A DNA stretch of 64,000 nucleotides from Ignavibacteriaceae bacterium (GTDB lineage: Bacteria; Bacteroidota; Ignavibacteria; Ignavibacteriales; Ignavibacteriaceae): positions 17,649 to 81,648 of the forward strand of contig JADLAF010000110.1 in the NCBI GenBank assembly GCA_020848375.1. The letters are read 5' to 3'. Below are positions 63,864-64,000 of this stretch, in pieces; the first letter of the stretch is position 1, and each line of letters starts with the position of its first letter. The notes under the pieces were generated by a model, which saw only the letters and a list, made by a program, of their open reading frames with translations, ran no database searches and was not told where the DNA came from. The position numbers and the translations under genes are program-made.

Positions 63864-64000
63864 ATGAGCGATACAACACCCATCCTTGCCACTTATAAAG
63901 ACGGGGCTCTGCACCTTCTTCGGGATTTCTCAGCAGAAGAACTCAGAGGAAAAGAGATTCGGGTTATCGTTGTGGAACATGCCCCTTCAGATGAGAGCAA
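63864..64000 (+). CDS. AF2212/PG0164-like small antitoxin-type protein, partial (cut by right edge)
   Basis: An open frame from ATG 63864 (AAGG 8 nt upstream) to the window edge, 45 codons: MSDTTPILATYKDGALHLLR, then DFSAEELRGKEIRVIVVEHA. The pattern xAxYxxGxLxxLxxxxLxxGxxVxVxV matches short beta-rich antitoxins often paired with PIN toxins. The rest of the gene and any toxin lie outside the window. Confidence 0.6.
   Translation, partial: MSDTTPILATYKDGALHLLRDFSAEELRGKEIRVIVVEHAPSDES

Noticed and set aside
63583-63879. 98-residue minus-strand ORF over the tRNA remnants
   Set aside because: It overlaps a terminator, a tRNA remnant and the start of the antitoxin-like gene; nothing in its sequence supports it.

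Overview
The window looks like a chromosomal segment of a Bacteroidota/Chlorobi-group bacterium, most likely class Ignavibacteria. Two secreted proteins end in a type IX secretion sorting tail with the NYPNPFNP motif. The succinate dehydrogenase has a single five-helix b558-type membrane subunit. A DUF4837 lipoprotein is present. Several operons are preceded by Bacteroidota-style promoters (TTG or TTTG, about 20 nt, TAnnTTTG) rather than the E. coli type. This placement is inferred from families and motifs; no phylogeny was run.

Layout. 1-3.2 kb: the N-terminal part of queC, cut by the left edge, an orphan lipoprotein and an exported amidase. 3.5-10.5 kb: a complete SUF iron-sulfur assembly operon (sufB-sufC-sufD-sufS-sufU-sufT), then a bacilliredoxin-like CGC protein and an Rrf2 regulator with three cysteines. 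10.8-14.3 kb: a 52-residue orphan VapB-like protein missing from the ORF track, a DUF454 membrane protein, dipeptidyl peptidase IV and an AIM24-family protein. 14.4-16.6 kb: an AT-rich type II restriction-modification pair. 17-22 kb: a K+/H+ antiporter and sdhCAB. 22.4-26.4 kb: an unknown protein, obgE, an M48 lipoprotein, tRNA(CAT) and secG. 26.9-37.3 kb: a T9SS cargo protein, PBP4-type dacB, a LOG protein, rpsU with a zinc-ribbon partner, an M14 peptidase / ECF sigma / anti-sigma / Usp operon, a thioredoxin-fold protein, an 885-bp repeat-rich gap and an outer-membrane protein. 37.3-41.6 kb: a CYTH protein overlapping an AddB-like nuclease, and a VapBC-type toxin-antitoxin locus whose PIN toxin is frameshifted. 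42-50 kb: a tightly overlapping run greA-ribD-ribE-tilS-hpt-ftsH-kinase-DUF4837. 50.1-54.9 kb: glnE and a GT117/DUF2723 membrane protein. 55-63.2 kb: a lipoprotein, a large T9SS beta-propeller-like protein and two exported amidohydrolase-family proteins. 63.3-63.7 kb: an initiator tRNA followed by three altered copies. 63.86 kb to the edge: a partial antitoxin-like gene.

Functional themes. The SUF machine, SdhB (three clusters expected) and the AddB-like nuclease (four-cysteine cluster) are Fe-S linked, and the Rrf2 protein with three cysteines is a plausible sensor. The 42-50 kb run joins transcription fidelity, riboflavin synthesis, tRNA-Ile modification, purine salvage and membrane proteolysis by stop/start overlaps. 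The least ordinary parts are the tRNA-fMet array, where two copies carry small perfect hairpins at different places in the tRNA, a family of 28-nt intergenic palindromes, a hairpin-plus-U-tract directly downstream of the predicted greA promoter, and a TAT-ATA codon-pair bias. No CRISPR array, transposase, integrase or prophage was recognised.
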